This document shows, piece by piece, positions 63,950 through 64,000 of a stretch of DNA of 64,000 nucleotides; position 1 is the first letter of the stretch, and each line of letters opens with the position of its first letter. Below the pieces are notes generated by a model, which had not been told where the DNA came from, did no database searches, and saw only the letters and a list, made by a program, of their open reading frames with translations. The translations under genes were made by a program, and so were the position numbers. The DNA comes from Strongyloides papillosus (lineage: Eukaryota; Nematoda; Chromadorea; Rhabditida; Strongyloididae): positions 62,001 to 126,000 of the forward strand of contig SRSI01000004.1 in assembly GCA_005656395.1 (NCBI GenBank), given 5' to 3'.

Positions 63950-64000
63950 TATAATTTAATCTAAAAAACTGCATATTAATAAATATATAAAGTGATAAAA

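Overview
The window looks like nuclear DNA of a parasitic nematode, most likely Strongyloides or a close strongyloidid relative. Three things point there: very high AT content (intergenic stretches are mostly A and T); small spliced genes with tiny GT-AG introns (most 36-60 nt, smallest 32 nt); and nematode-typical products (a pepsin-inhibitor-3 repeat protein, serpentine receptors, an astacin with EGF and CUB regions). The species is inferred from gene content and base composition only. I saw no rRNA, tRNA, CRISPR or bacterial-type features. Gene models below were spliced by hand by matching GT-AG sites, reading phase and recalled family sequences.

Layout, left to right: a secreted pepsin-inhibitor-3-like protein (433-1209, -); a secreted protein with two CUB-like modules (4938-5932, -); a Skeletor-type DM13 protein (10553-13719, +); SPARC/osteonectin (14428-15268, -); a phafin PH-FYVE protein (16902-17856, -); a TMEM185-type membrane protein (18858-19979, +); an SLC22-like MFS transporter (20165-21596, -); a DMSR/srw-type neuropeptide GPCR (24589-25826, +); ESCRT-III CHMP4/VPS32 (28210-28863, +); rabenosyn-5 (30460-31956, +); a class-V-like serpentine receptor (38651-39693, +); myo-inositol oxygenase (40307-41221, -); a Gly/Tyr-rich secreted protein of unknown function (41786-42944, -); a long holocarboxylase synthetase homologue (44696-49557, +); ST7 (50405-52215, +); a catalytically degenerate astacin (55305-56521, +); and MON2 (58842-63949, -).

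Repeats sit in the larger gaps: a dispersed pair of about 0.9 kb (7759-8650 and 35168-36068), two long inverted-repeat (foldback) structures (37552-38285 and about 53555-54470), and a decayed mariner-like element with recognisable terminal inverted repeats (57254-58142) next to a second mariner-like end.

Functionally this is a mix of housekeeping genes and sensory or secreted genes of nematode type. Several act in endosomal or Golgi trafficking (phafin, rabenosyn-5, VPS32, MON2), but they are scattered on both strands with no sign of an operon, so I treat the grouping as chance. The observations most worth checking are the biotin protein ligase homologue with altered residues in four active-site motifs, and the astacin that has lost the zinc-binding histidines and catalytic glutamate. 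I did not find a clearly new multi-gene system.
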